Below are positions 34,555 to 42,725 of a stretch of 64,000 nt of DNA, piece by piece; the first letter of the stretch is position 1, and every line of letters begins with the position of its first letter. Location: positions 2,728,001 to 2,792,000 of the forward strand of contig CP107851.1 of NCBI GenBank assembly GCA_036013505.1. Direction: 5' to 3'. The translations under genes and the position numbers were made by a program. Below the pieces are notes generated by a model. That model was given only the letters and a program-made list of their open reading frames with translations, was not told where the DNA came from and did not search any database. The DNA comes from Streptomyces sp. NBC_00510. GTDB taxonomy: Bacteria; Actinomycetota; Actinomycetes; Streptomycetales; Streptomycetaceae.

Positions 34555-34574
34555 CAGTGAACTGTCGTTCATTG
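34555..34574. promoter_or_regulatory. Operator-like palindrome upstream of the importer operon
   Basis: CAGTGAACTGTCGTTCATTG has arms CANTGAAC and GTTCANTG around TGTC, with one mismatched pair. It lies about 35 bp upstream of the binding-protein start, where a repressor would act. The regulator is unknown; GntR and MarR proteins use sites of this size. Confidence 0.5.
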
Positions 34575-34786
34575 GGTGGTGCGCCAAGTGACGGTAGGGG
34601 CGCCGCGCGGCCGCGTCAACGGATCGCACAACGGCTCCTCGCTGACAGTCGTGTCACGGACGGGAGAGCAGGGGCACAGGAGGCGCGAGAGGTGGAATTA
34701 CATGGAAAAAATCATGAATTGAAGGCTTTTGCCCCTGGTGGTCCGCTTCCGCCCTGAGTACATTGGAATGTGGCCTGCGGGGCGAG

Positions 34787-34954
34787 CGAGGGAGTCTGGT
34801 AGCACCGGAGCCGGAGCAGGAAGCAGCGGCTTCCACCGGAACCGGGTACAACGGCCGGGCTGAGAGGCTTGAAGGTCCGGGAAGAGGTTTTGAGACCGGA
34901 AAGCGACCCCTAGCACCTGATCCGGACCATGCCGGCGAAGGGAGTCCCACCTCG
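34787..34954 (+). promoter_or_regulatory. Thiamine pyrophosphate (THI-box) riboswitch, rightward
   Basis: The conserved TPP core reads rightward. P2 pairs GTCTGG (34794-34799, after the conserved GGGA) with CCGGGC (34855-34860), followed by the invariant TGAGA (34861-34865). The second half is GACCCCTAGCACCTGATCCG through the loop ACCATG to CCGGCGAAGGGAG (about 34904-34944). P1 pairs CGAGG (34787-34791) with CCTCG (34950-34954). About 55 extra bases are inserted between the P2 halves, and P3 is long. A -10 TACATT at 34759-34764 may start it. No thiamine gene follows. Confidence 0.85.
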
Positions 34955-34977
34955 TAGGTCGTGGAACTGTAGCCGAC

Positions 34978-35002
34978 GAGCCCGCGCGGTGAGCGCGGGC
35001 TC
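34978..35002 (+). terminator. Intrinsic terminator after the riboswitch
   Basis: GAGCCCGCGC (34978-34987) and GCGCGGGCTC (34993-35002) form a perfect 10-bp stem with the loop GGTGA, followed by ACTTGTG. It lies 23 bases after riboswitch P1 and before the serpin gene. Either the riboswitch works by termination and the expected gene is missing, or the transcript is a stand-alone RNA. Confidence 0.75.
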
Positions 35003-35120
35003 ACTTGTGCGCGCCGCATCGGGTCGCGCGGGGTCCCGCCGGTCACTTGGCCGCCCCACCCGTTCGCTGGGATGATCGCCTGACGGGGACGAGGCCGACG
35101 GGGTGGACGGGGTGGGGGAC

Positions 35121-36257
35121 ATGGACGACCGGATGCTGGTGGGCGCGGTCAACGCACTGACCGCGCGATGGGCCCGCGAGACCCTGGGCGCCGGCCCGGC
35201 CGGGGCGACGGTCCTCTCCGCCGCGGGAGTCTGGCCGCTGCTGGCCCTGCTCGCCGCGGGTGCCGCGGGCCCCGCCCGCACCGAACTGGAACAGGTCCTC
35301 GGCGCGGACGCCACGACGGCGGCCGGTGCCTCGGGACGGCTGCTCGCGCGGCTGGACGCGATGGACGGCGTCGACACCGCCGTCGGCCTGTGGACCCGCG
35401 CCTCCCTGCCGCTCGCGCCCGGCTGGCTCTCGCTGCTCCCGGCCGGCGCCCACGGGCACTTCAGCGGCGACACCGAGACCGACCGCAAGACCCTGGACAC
35501 CTGGGCGGCGGACCGCACCCACGGCATGGTCCCCAGGATGCCGGTCGCCGTCGACCGGAACACCCTCCTGCTGCTCGCGAACGCCCTGGCCCTGCGCACC
35601 GACTGGGCCGAGCCCTTCCAGGACCACCACACGGGGACGCTCTTCCGCAGCTCGCCGCACCTGGACATGGCCGGGGTCGCGACCACCCCCTTCGGCCCGC
35701 TGACCATGGCCAAGGTGAACGGCACCAACGGGATCGAGGTCCACCTCCTGCTCGGCCCCGACCACGTCGCCCCCGGCGAGGTGATCGCCGCCGGCGTGGC
35801 CGCCCTCGGCGGGACGTACCCGGTGCTGCCCGGCAACCTGCTTCCGTACGGGCGTCCCGGACCGGGGGTCGTGGTCGAGGACGTCACGAGCTTCGACCCG
35901 GCACCCGCGCTCGACCTGACCACGGTGCCGTTCACCGTCGGCGCCGAGCACGACCTCCTCGACCGCGCCGCGCTGTTCGGGCTCGCCACGGCCCGGGACA
36001 GCGGCGCCGGGCACTTCCCCGGCATCAGCACGCAGCCCCTGGCCGTCGGCGCGGCGAAGCAGGCGGCCACGGCGACCTTCAGCGCGAAGGGCTTCCGCGC
36101 CGCAGCCGTCACGGCCGTCTCCCTGATCGCCGGCAACGCTCCCGGGCAGGCCCAGCAGGCCAGGCGCGTACGCGTCGGGTTCCTGCGCCCGTTCGGCTTC
36201 CTCGCCGTCCACCGGCTCTTCCCGGCGGTCCTCGTGGCGGGGTGGGTGACGCCCTGA
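35121..36257 (+). CDS. Serpin family protein
   Basis: A 378-residue serpin, a protease-inhibitor fold that is rare in bacteria but found in Streptomyces. Serpin landmarks are NALTARWARETLG at the N-terminus, NTLLLLANALALRTDWAEPF near 150-170 and the breach/hinge region AATATFSAKGFRAAAVTAVSLIAG near 320-343. The hinge has Phe where inhibitory serpins have Thr/Ser (P14), so loop insertion may be hindered. No signal peptide is seen, so it would be cytoplasmic. ATG 35121 follows GGTGGGGG and is preferred over 35103. Confidence 0.82.
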   Translation: MDDRMLVGAVNALTARWARETLGAGPAGATVLSAAGVWPLLALLAAGAAGPARTELEQVLGADATTAAGASGRLLARLDAMDGVDTAVGLWTRASLPLAPGWLSLLPAGAHGHFSGDTETDRKTLDTWAADRTHGMVPRMPVAVDRNTLLLLANALALRTDWAEPFQDHHTGTLFRSSPHLDMAGVATTPFGPLTMAKVNGTNGIEVHLLLGPDHVAPGEVIAAGVAALGGTYPVLPGNLLPYGRPGPGVVVEDVTSFDPAPALDLTTVPFTVGAEHDLLDRAALFGLATARDSGAGHFPGISTQPLAVGAAKQAATATFSAKGFRAAAVTAVSLIAGNAPGQAQQARRVRVGFLRPFGFLAVHRLFPAVLVAGWVTP

Positions 36258-36273
36258 CCTCAGCGGGCGGCCG

Positions 36274-37461
36274 TCACAGGGCGCTCCCCGCCCGCCAGTC
36301 CGCCCAGCTCGCGTTCCAGGCGCCGTAGCCGTTGTTGACCTGGACGGTGTCGGTGGAGTGGACGACGGTCACCGGGTCGCCCGGTGACACGTGCTCGTAG
36401 AACCACTTGGCGTCGGCCGTGCTCAGCCCTATGCAGCCGTGACTGCCGTTGACGCGGCCGAACTTGCCCTCGTTCCAGGGCGCGGCGTGAGCGAAGGTGC
36501 CCGACGTGGTGAGCCGGACGTCCCACTTCACGTCCTTCAGGTTGTACGCCTCGGGACCGAAGATGCGCACGGTGCGGGAGTTCATGGTGATGCTGGGCGT
36601 CTTCTCCAGGACGACCATGGTGCCGTTCCACGTCTCGAAACCGGACTTGCCGGTGGAGACGGGGAGGGTGCGCAGGACAGCGCCGTCGCGTCGCAGGGTG
36701 AGGGTCTTGCGGGCGGTGTCGACCGTGGTCACGACCGAGTGCCCTATCCGGAAGCGGACGACCCGGTTCTGCGTGCCGTAGAGACCGCCGCCCGCGTCGA
36801 CGCCGTCGAGGTCCATGCGGAGCGTGACCTCGGTGCCGGGCTTCCAGTAGGTGCGCGGGCGGTAGTCGACGCGGTCGCGGCCGCTCCAGTCCTTCATCCA
36901 GCTCCAGGCCCCGTCCACGGCCGGGCTCGCGGTGACGCCGAGCTTGCGCTCGACGGCCGCGCGGTCGCGTATCGGCTTGTTGAAGACGATCGACACGGGC
37001 ATGGCGACGCCGACCGTGGTGCCCTTGTCCGGGTGGTACTCCCCCACGAAGGTGCGCTGGGGCTCGGCGGTGGTGAAGATGGTGTGCTCCGTCAGCCGCT
37101 TGCCGTCGGAGGCGGTGGCACGGACGAGGACGTCGTACGTCACGCCGGGGGCCAGCCGGCCTGCCGAGGTCCAGCTCTCCTTGGAGGACGCGAGCGTGCC
37201 GCGCAACGGCCCGGGGCCGGCGGCGGTGACGCGTACGGAGTCGATCCGCGCGGCGGTGGTCCGCACGGTGACCTTGCGGTCGACGGGCACGGCACGCCCG
37301 CCGGAGGCGGGGGCGACGGCGATCGCCGGCCGTGGCTCCGCGGCGTGTGGCCCGCCGCCGGAGCCGCTGCACGCCGACAGCGACGCGGCGACGGCCAGGG
37401 CGAGCGTCGCAGCACGTGCGCGCAGGGTCGTCCTCCGGTTCCGGGTGCGGTCGTTGGTCAT
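36274..37461 (-). CDS. L,D-transpeptidase lipoprotein
   Basis: A 395-residue exported enzyme that forms 3-3 cross-links in peptidoglycan and is the usual target of carbapenems. A basic N-terminus (NRRTTLRARAA) leads to a lipobox (LSAC, Cys near 32). One or two Ig-like domains (about 45-230) precede the YkuD domain (about 235-370). The catalytic site is intact: HAAPWNEGKFGRVNGSHGCIGLS with the conserved His and Cys near 330-352. It has the C-terminal cap with NNGYGAWNASWADW. It is convergent with the serpin gene and close to the peptidase operon that acts on peptidoglycan peptides. Confidence 0.93.
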   Translation of the reverse strand: MTNDRTRNRRTTLRARAATLALAVAASLSACSGSGGGPHAAEPRPAIAVAPASGGRAVPVDRKVTVRTTAARIDSVRVTAAGPGPLRGTLASSKESWTSAGRLAPGVTYDVLVRATASDGKRLTEHTIFTTAEPQRTFVGEYHPDKGTTVGVAMPVSIVFNKPIRDRAAVERKLGVTASPAVDGAWSWMKDWSGRDRVDYRPRTYWKPGTEVTLRMDLDGVDAGGGLYGTQNRVVRFRIGHSVVTTVDTARKTLTLRRDGAVLRTLPVSTGKSGFETWNGTMVVLEKTPSITMNSRTVRIFGPEAYNLKDVKWDVRLTTSGTFAHAAPWNEGKFGRVNGSHGCIGLSTADAKWFYEHVSPGDPVTVVHSTDTVQVNNGYGAWNASWADWRAGSAL

Positions 37462-37674
37462 GTGACGGCTCTCCTCCCCTGTCGAGTCGTACCTCTGCTC
37501 CTGCCCGGACTCGGGGCGGTCCACCGCATTCCGGCGACCGGAACTCCGCGGCCAGGACGACTCCGTGGCGTCACCGTTCCGTACCAGGCGTGTACGCACG
37601 GAACCCGGGCGCGGCACGGCCTCGTGTTCCGCGGCGAACGCCGGTCGTGGGCCGGGGTGGACAACGGGACAGGC

Positions 37675-37710
37675 GAACAGCGGAACAGGGAACAGCGGAA
37701 CAGCGGAACG
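37675..37710. repeat. Short iterated GAACAGCG repeat upstream of DUF4232 gene
   Basis: The 8-base unit GAACAGCG occurs at 37675, 37690 and 37698, with a 7-base variant GAACAGG at 37683 and a partial GAACG at 37706. It lies between the likely promoter and the ATG at 37725. Such arrays vary in copy number by slippage and can alter expression; whether this one does is unknown. Confidence 0.7.
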
Positions 37711-37724
37711 ACCAGGGGGACGGC

Positions 37725-38438
37725 ATGGAGCGCAGGAACACGAGGCGGGCCACGATCGCGGTGGCTCTGGCGGCGACGGCGGCGGTGCTGCTGACGGGGT
37801 GCCGGGGAGATGACGACGTCGCGGGCGGCGCGCCCTCGCCGACCGCTCCGTCGACCGCTCCGTCGACCGCTCCGTCGACCGGCGCGCCGTCAGGGACCCC
37901 GGGTGACACCCTCCCGGTCTCCAGCACGTCCCCGGAGCCCGGGGGCACCGGATCCTCCGCCGCCTCGTCAGGTTCCACGGGAGGCTCCGCGGACCGCTGC
38001 GGCGCGGAGGACCTGGAGGCGACCTCGGCGCACCAGGCCGCCGTACGTCCCCAGGGCACGGGCACCGGGGCGGCGGTGGTCGGATTCACCAACACCTCGG
38101 GCGCGCCCTGCGTCGTCGAGGGCTTCCCGACGGTGGCCGGGGCGGCCAACGGCTCCCCGGAGATGAACGTGCCGCTGACGGTCCAGCACACCGGTGCGGC
38201 CGCGCCGGTCAGGCTGGCGCCGGGCGGCCGCGCATGGGTGAAGCTGACGTTCCACCAGGTCCAGGGCGAGGGCGACGGCTACTGCATCTCCAAGGAGGCG
38301 CCGGTGCAGTACCCGACGATGGTCCTGGGCCTGCCCGGCGGGGCGGGCAGGCACCAGGTCGCCCTGGACGACGGGGTGTTCGCCGAGTGCGACGGTGTCG
38401 TCGCCGTCACCGCGCTGTCGGCGGACCAGCCGTCCTGA
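37725..38438 (+). CDS. DUF4232 lipoprotein
   Basis: A 237-residue exported lipoprotein. The signal is RRATIAVALAATAAVLLTGC (Cys 26 region). A Ser/Thr/Pro-rich linker (about 35-85) follows with three APST repeats encoded by a 12-bp tandem repeat. The C-terminal DUF4232 domain (about 90-237) has paired cysteines (DRCGAEDL, GAPCVVEGFP, DGYCISKEAP, FAECDGVVAV), probably two disulfides. DUF4232 proteins are common surface proteins of actinobacteria and have no known activity. AGGGGGA precedes ATG. It is divergent from the L,D-transpeptidase. Confidence 0.85.
   Translation: MERRNTRRATIAVALAATAAVLLTGCRGDDDVAGGAPSPTAPSTAPSTAPSTGAPSGTPGDTLPVSSTSPEPGGTGSSAASSGSTGGSADRCGAEDLEATSAHQAAVRPQGTGTGAAVVGFTNTSGAPCVVEGFPTVAGAANGSPEMNVPLTVQHTGAAAPVRLAPGGRAWVKLTFHQVQGEGDGYCISKEAPVQYPTMVLGLPGGAGRHQVALDDGVFAECDGVVAVTALSADQPS
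37841..37880. repeat. 12-bp tandem repeat inside the DUF4232 gene
   Basis: GACCGCTCCGTC is repeated three times at 37841-37876 plus a 4-base start of a fourth. It encodes APST in the linker. Because the unit is a multiple of three, copy changes lengthen or shorten the linker without a frameshift. Confidence 0.85.
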
Positions 38439-38455
38439 GGAGGCAGGCCCCCAGG

Positions 38456-39394
38456 TCAGCTCGCGGGTGCGGGCGCCTCCACCGTGAGGGTGCCCGCGTC
38501 CGCGTCCAGGACGGCGGGGACGCCGAGCGGCACGGTCAGGCTGGTCTCGCAGTGGCCGAAGCCCAGTTCCTCGACGACCGGGATGCCGAGTCCGCCCAGC
38601 CGGTCCAGCAGCACCGCCCGCACCTCCTCGTAGGGGCCGCAGTCCCGCCAGGAGCCGAGGGCGATGCCCGCCACGCCGTCCAGCCAGCCGGCACGCAGCA
38701 GCTGGGTCAGCATCCGGTCGATCCGGTAGGGCTCCTCTCCGATGTCCTCCAGCAGGAGGATGCCGCCGGGCACCCCGGGCCGTCCGTCCGGCGTGCCGAG
38801 GCCGGAGGCGAGCAGTGCCAGGCAGCCGCCGACGGTGACACCGCGTGCCGTGCCGGGGACGAGCGGGCGGGCGGTCGGCGCGCCGAGCACCCGCGTCCGC
38901 TCGGGCGCGAAGAGGGTGTCCCTCAGCTGTGCACGCGTGGGCTCGTCCTTGAGGAAGCCCTCCGCCGCGGTCATCGTGCCGTGCAGGGTGGCCAGGCCCA
39001 GCCGGACCGCGAAGGCCTCGTGCAGCGCGGTGATGTCGCTGAAGCCGAGGAGGGTCTTGGGCCCGGCCGCCCGCAGCGCCTCCCAGTCCAGGAGGTCGGT
39101 CATGCGCTGGGCGCCGTAGCCGCCGCGCGCGCAGAGCACGGCGGCCACCGACGGGTCGCACCACGCCTCCTGGAAGTCGCGGGCACGCGCCGCGTCCTGT
39201 CCGGCCAGGTAGTCGAACGTGGGGTGCCGGTCCAGGACGTGCGGCGCCACCACCGGGTCGAGGTCCCAGCCGCGGAGGATGTCGAGCCCCGCGTCGAGCC
39301 GCTCCCGGGGGACGGGTCCGCTGGGGGCGACGACGGCGACCCGGTCCCCGGGGACGAGGCGGCGGGGGCGGGTGAGCGGGACGAGCGGTGTCAC
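38456..39394 (-). CDS. Muramoyl-tetrapeptide L,D-carboxypeptidase (S66)
   Basis: A 312-residue cytoplasmic peptidase of family S66 (LdcA/MccF). It releases the terminal D-alanine from murein tetrapeptides, a recycling step. Catalytic features: LLGFSDITALH holds the nucleophile serine near 117, GGILLLEDIGEEPYRIDRML the glutamate near 208, and EELGFGHCETSLTVPLG the histidine near 278. N-terminal VAVVAPSGPV and AVLCARGGYGAQRM are family marks. Start is GTG at 39394, overlapping the S9 peptidase stop as GTGA. It is the last gene of the four-gene peptidase operon. Confidence 0.9.
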   Translation of the reverse strand: MTPLVPLTRPRRLVPGDRVAVVAPSGPVPRERLDAGLDILRGWDLDPVVAPHVLDRHPTFDYLAGQDAARARDFQEAWCDPSVAAVLCARGGYGAQRMTDLLDWEALRAAGPKTLLGFSDITALHEAFAVRLGLATLHGTMTAAEGFLKDEPTRAQLRDTLFAPERTRVLGAPTARPLVPGTARGVTVGGCLALLASGLGTPDGRPGVPGGILLLEDIGEEPYRIDRMLTQLLRAGWLDGVAGIALGSWRDCGPYEEVRAVLLDRLGGLGIPVVEELGFGHCETSLTVPLGVPAVLDADAGTLTVEAPAPAS

Positions 39395-41388
39395 TTGGTG
39401 AGCTCCAGAGGGGGAACGGAGGGCGGGGTGAAGCCGAAGACCTGACCGTAGAGGGCGAGTTCGGACTCGAGACAGGTGATCATCGTGTCCTCACGGCGGA
39501 AGCCGTGCCCCTCGCCCTCGAAGGTGAGGTAGGCGTGGGGGACACCGCGTCCCGTGATCCGCTCCAGGAACCGCTCGCACTGCACGGGCCGGCAGATCAC
39601 GTCCTCCAGCCCCTGCAGCAGCAGGAAGGGCACGGTGAGCCGGTCGGCCCGGGTGACCGGCGAACGGTCGCGGTAGCGCTCGGGGACGTCGGCGTGGGGC
39701 CCGACGAGCGAGTCGAGGTAGCGGGACTCGAAGTCATGGGTCTCACCGCCCTCGGCCCAGCCGGTGAGGTCGAGGAGCGGGTACTTGATCACGCCGCAGG
39801 CGTAGACGTCGGTGCCGGTGAGGGAGGCCGCGCTCGTCCAGCCGCCGGCGCTGCCGCCGCGGATCGCGAACCGCTGCCCGTCCGCGGTGCCCTCCTCCGC
39901 CAGCGCCCTCGCGACGGCGGCGCAGTCCTCGACGTCGACGACGCCCCACTGCTCGCGCAGCCGCTCGCGGTAGGCGCGCCCGTAGCCGGTGGAGCCGCCG
40001 TGGTTGACCTCGACGACACCGATCCCCCGTGAGGTGAAGTAGGCGATCTCCAGGTCGAGCACGAGCGGGGCCCGGCTGGTGGGGCCGCCGTGCACCCAGA
40101 CGACGTAGGGCGGCAGCTCTCCCTCGGGCGCGGCGAAGTAGGGGTTCGCCGGCGGGTAGAGCTGGGCGTGGATCTCCCGTCCGCCGGGCCCGGTGAAGGT
40201 GCGTTCCACGGGCTCGGGCAGGAACTCCGGTGGCACGGTGTCGTGGTGGGCGGCACCGATGACGCGGGTACGGCCGGTGCAGGTGTCGAGTTCGAGGACC
40301 TCGAATGAGCTGCGGGCCGAGGCGGCCACGGCGACCACCCGGGTGCCCTCGACGGACAGCGCGGCCGTCCACTCGGTCCACGGTCCCGGCGCGTCGACCA
40401 GCTCGCCGGTCGCCGGGTCGAATATCCCCAGGCGCTGCGCCCCCTTGCCGTGCAGCACCGCCAGTGTCCCGGCGGCAAGCGGGGCGAACCAGCGGGCGCC
40501 CATCTGCCAGCCGGGGCCGGCGAACTCCTCCTGCGCCGGCCGCAGGTTGACCGCGTCACCGGTGGCCGGGTCGACACGGTGCAGGTTCCACCAGCCGTCG
40601 CGGTCGGTGGCGGCGATCAGGGTGCCGTCCGGTGTCCACTCCACCTGGGCCACCGACTCGGCGGGGCCGCCGAGGATCGTCCGGGCGGCGCCGAAGGTGC
40701 CGTCCGCGCCGACGGCGGCGTGCTTGAGCTCCGTGCCGTCCCACGGCATCCGGGGGTGGTCCCAGGCGATCCACACGGCCTGCCGGCCGTCCGGGGAGAG
40801 CCGGGGTGAGGTCACGAAGTGGTGGGCGTCGTCGGAGAGTTCACGCACGGCGGAGCGGTCCTCGGCGGCCGAGCCGTCGAGCGGAACGGCGGCGAGTACC
40901 CGTCGTACGTCGCTCGGGCCCTCCCCGGTGAACTCCTCCAGTACGCACCACACTTCACCGCGGTCCGGATGGATCTGCGGATCGGCCCAGCGCAGCCCGT
41001 CACCGATGGGGGAGAGCGGGGTCAGCGGCCGCGGCACGGCGCCCGGCGCGTCGGGCTCGTACGCGTAGAGCCGCTGGTCCGGGAAATGCGAGAAGACGAT
41101 CATCGGTCCTCCCCCGGGCCGTGCCGTACCCGTCCAGGCCCGGCCGCCGTACTCGATGACGCGGGTGCGGACGTTCCACGGCGCGGGCAGCGGGCCGTCG
41201 ACCGTGCCGTCCGCGCGGCGGCGGACGAGGGCGCGGCGACCGCCCTCCGCCGGCCGTGGTTCGGTCCACCACACCTCGTCACCGACGAACCCGGGGAACT
41301 CGGGGCGCCCGTCGTGGGAGGCGGCGGTGCGGGCGTCGACCGGCGACTCCCAGGCACCGTAGGGGGCGATGATCGGGGCACGCGTCAT
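39391..41388 (-). CDS. S9 family prolyl-oligopeptidase-like peptidase
   Basis: A 665-residue peptidase with an N-terminal beta-propeller (about 30-380; repeated PDG/W motifs) and a C-terminal alpha/beta-hydrolase domain (about 400-660). The catalytic serine is in IRGGSAGGWTSAAS near 511, the Asp-loop is LLLQGLEDVICRPVQ near 600 and the histidine is FEGEGHGFRRED near 635. Prolyl oligopeptidase/acylaminoacyl peptidases cut short peptides. No signal peptide is present, so it is cytoplasmic. GTGA and ATGA overlaps couple it to both neighbours, suggesting joint degradation of imported peptides. Confidence 0.9.
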   Translation of the reverse strand: MTRAPIIAPYGAWESPVDARTAASHDGRPEFPGFVGDEVWWTEPRPAEGGRRALVRRRADGTVDGPLPAPWNVRTRVIEYGGRAWTGTARPGGGPMIVFSHFPDQRLYAYEPDAPGAVPRPLTPLSPIGDGLRWADPQIHPDRGEVWCVLEEFTGEGPSDVRRVLAAVPLDGSAAEDRSAVRELSDDAHHFVTSPRLSPDGRQAVWIAWDHPRMPWDGTELKHAAVGADGTFGAARTILGGPAESVAQVEWTPDGTLIAATDRDGWWNLHRVDPATGDAVNLRPAQEEFAGPGWQMGARWFAPLAAGTLAVLHGKGAQRLGIFDPATGELVDAPGPWTEWTAALSVEGTRVVAVAASARSSFEVLELDTCTGRTRVIGAAHHDTVPPEFLPEPVERTFTGPGGREIHAQLYPPANPYFAAPEGELPPYVVWVHGGPTSRAPLVLDLEIAYFTSRGIGVVEVNHGGSTGYGRAYRERLREQWGVVDVEDCAAVARALAEEGTADGQRFAIRGGSAGGWTSAASLTGTDVYACGVIKYPLLDLTGWAEGGETHDFESRYLDSLVGPHADVPERYRDRSPVTRADRLTVPFLLLQGLEDVICRPVQCERFLERITGRGVPHAYLTFEGEGHGFRREDTMITCLESELALYGQVFGFTPPSVPPLELTK

Positions 41389-42725
41389 CGGGCAACTCCG
41401 TCGGTCGTGTCCTGCCGGCCCAGCATGAACCGGTCGAGTACGCGGACGCCGAAGTGCAGTCCCTCCACCGGGACCCGCTCGTCGACGCCGTGGTACATCC
41501 CCGCGTAGTCGTAGCCCTCGGGGAGCTTCAGCGGAGAGAAGCCGTATCCCGTGATGCCCAGCCGTGAGAACTGCTTGGCGTCGGTGCCGCCGCCCATCAC
41601 GTAGGGCACGACGTGGGCATCCGGGTCGAAGTGGATCAGGGCCTCCCGCATCGCGGCGTAGACCGGCGCGTCCAGGGGGGCCTCCAGCGGGATCTCGCGG
41701 TGGTGGAACTCCCACTCGACGTCCGGGCCGGTGAGCTCGTCCATGGTGGTCGTGAACTCCTCGTCACCGCCGGGCAGGACCCGGCCGTCGACGTAGGCGA
41801 CCGCACTGCCCGGGATGACGTTGACCTTGTAGCCGGCTTCGAGCACGGTCGGGTTGGCGCTGTTGCGGATCACCGGTTCCACCAGGGCGGCGGCGGTGCC
41901 CAGTTTGGTGAGCAGGGTGTCCACGTCGTCGAAGTCGGGCTCGACCTCGTGCAGCGCGGCCAGTTCGGTCAGCGCCGCCCGCACCGTGGGGACGATCCGC
42001 ACCGGCCAGCGGTGCTCGCCGATGCGGGAGACGGCCGCGGCGAGCCGGGTCACCGCGTTGGTCCGGTTGACCTTGGAGCCGTGCCCCGCCCTGCCGTGCG
42101 CCGTGAGCTTCAGCCATGCGGTGCCGCGTTCCCCGGCCGCCACGGGGTACAGCCGCAGCCCGGGGCCAGCGTGGAAGCTGAAGCCGCCGGACTCGCTGAT
42201 GCCCTCGGTGCAGTCGCGGAACAGTTCGGCGTGCCGCTCGACGAGGTAGGTCGCCCCGTAGGTGGCGCTGTCCTCCTCGTCGGCCGTCAGCGCGAGCACG
42301 ATGTCCCGCTCGGGGCGCAGGCCCCTGCGGGCCCAGGAGCGGACGGTGGCGAGCACCATCGCCACCGTGCCCTTCATGTCGACCGCGCCGCGGCCCCAGA
42401 CCACTCCGTCCCGTACCTCGCCGGAGAAGGGGTGCACGCTCCAGTCCTCCGCCTGGGCGGGCACGACGTCCAGGTGGCCGTGGACCAGCAGCGCGCCCTG
42501 TCCGTTCCCGGCGCGTGGGGCACCCTCGATCCGCGCCACGACGTTGGCCCGGCCCGGTGCTGACTCCAGGATGCGGGCCTCGATCCCGGCCTCGTCGAGC
42601 AGCATCGCCGCGTACTCCGCCGCGGGACGCTCGTTGCCGTCCCCTCCGCCGCGGTTGGTGGTGTCGATCCGGATCAGTTCCGAGGTGAAGCGGACCGCCT
42701 CGTCCAGTGCCCGGGTGTCAGCCAT
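41385..42725 (-). CDS. M20 family metallopeptidase
   Basis: A 446-residue dizinc peptidase of the ArgE/DapE/CPG2 group. Zinc ligands: LLVHGHLDVVPAQ (His near 83, Asp near 85), GRGAVDMKGT (bridging Asp near 115) and LALTADEEDSATYGA (Glu-Glu near 148-149), with VMGGGTDAKQFS supplying the last histidine-region or its equivalent. A dimerisation lid (about 195-310) is present. It would remove a terminal amino acid or acyl group from small peptides. The stop overlaps the S9 start as ATGA, and its own start overlaps the M55 end by 8 bp. Confidence 0.9.
   Translation of the reverse strand: MADTRALDEAVRFTSELIRIDTTNRGGGDGNERPAAEYAAMLLDEAGIEARILESAPGRANVVARIEGAPRAGNGQGALLVHGHLDVVPAQAEDWSVHPFSGEVRDGVVWGRGAVDMKGTVAMVLATVRSWARRGLRPERDIVLALTADEEDSATYGATYLVERHAELFRDCTEGISESGGFSFHAGPGLRLYPVAAGERGTAWLKLTAHGRAGHGSKVNRTNAVTRLAAAVSRIGEHRWPVRIVPTVRAALTELAALHEVEPDFDDVDTLLTKLGTAAALVEPVIRNSANPTVLEAGYKVNVIPGSAVAYVDGRVLPGGDEEFTTTMDELTGPDVEWEFHHREIPLEAPLDAPVYAAMREALIHFDPDAHVVPYVMGGGTDAKQFSRLGITGYGFSPLKLPEGYDYAGMYHGVDERVPVEGLHFGVRVLDRFMLGRQDTTDGVAR

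Noticed and set aside
34654..35046. A minus-strand frame across the riboswitch
   Set aside because: The RNA structure explains the conservation here, and the peptide has no motif or start signal.
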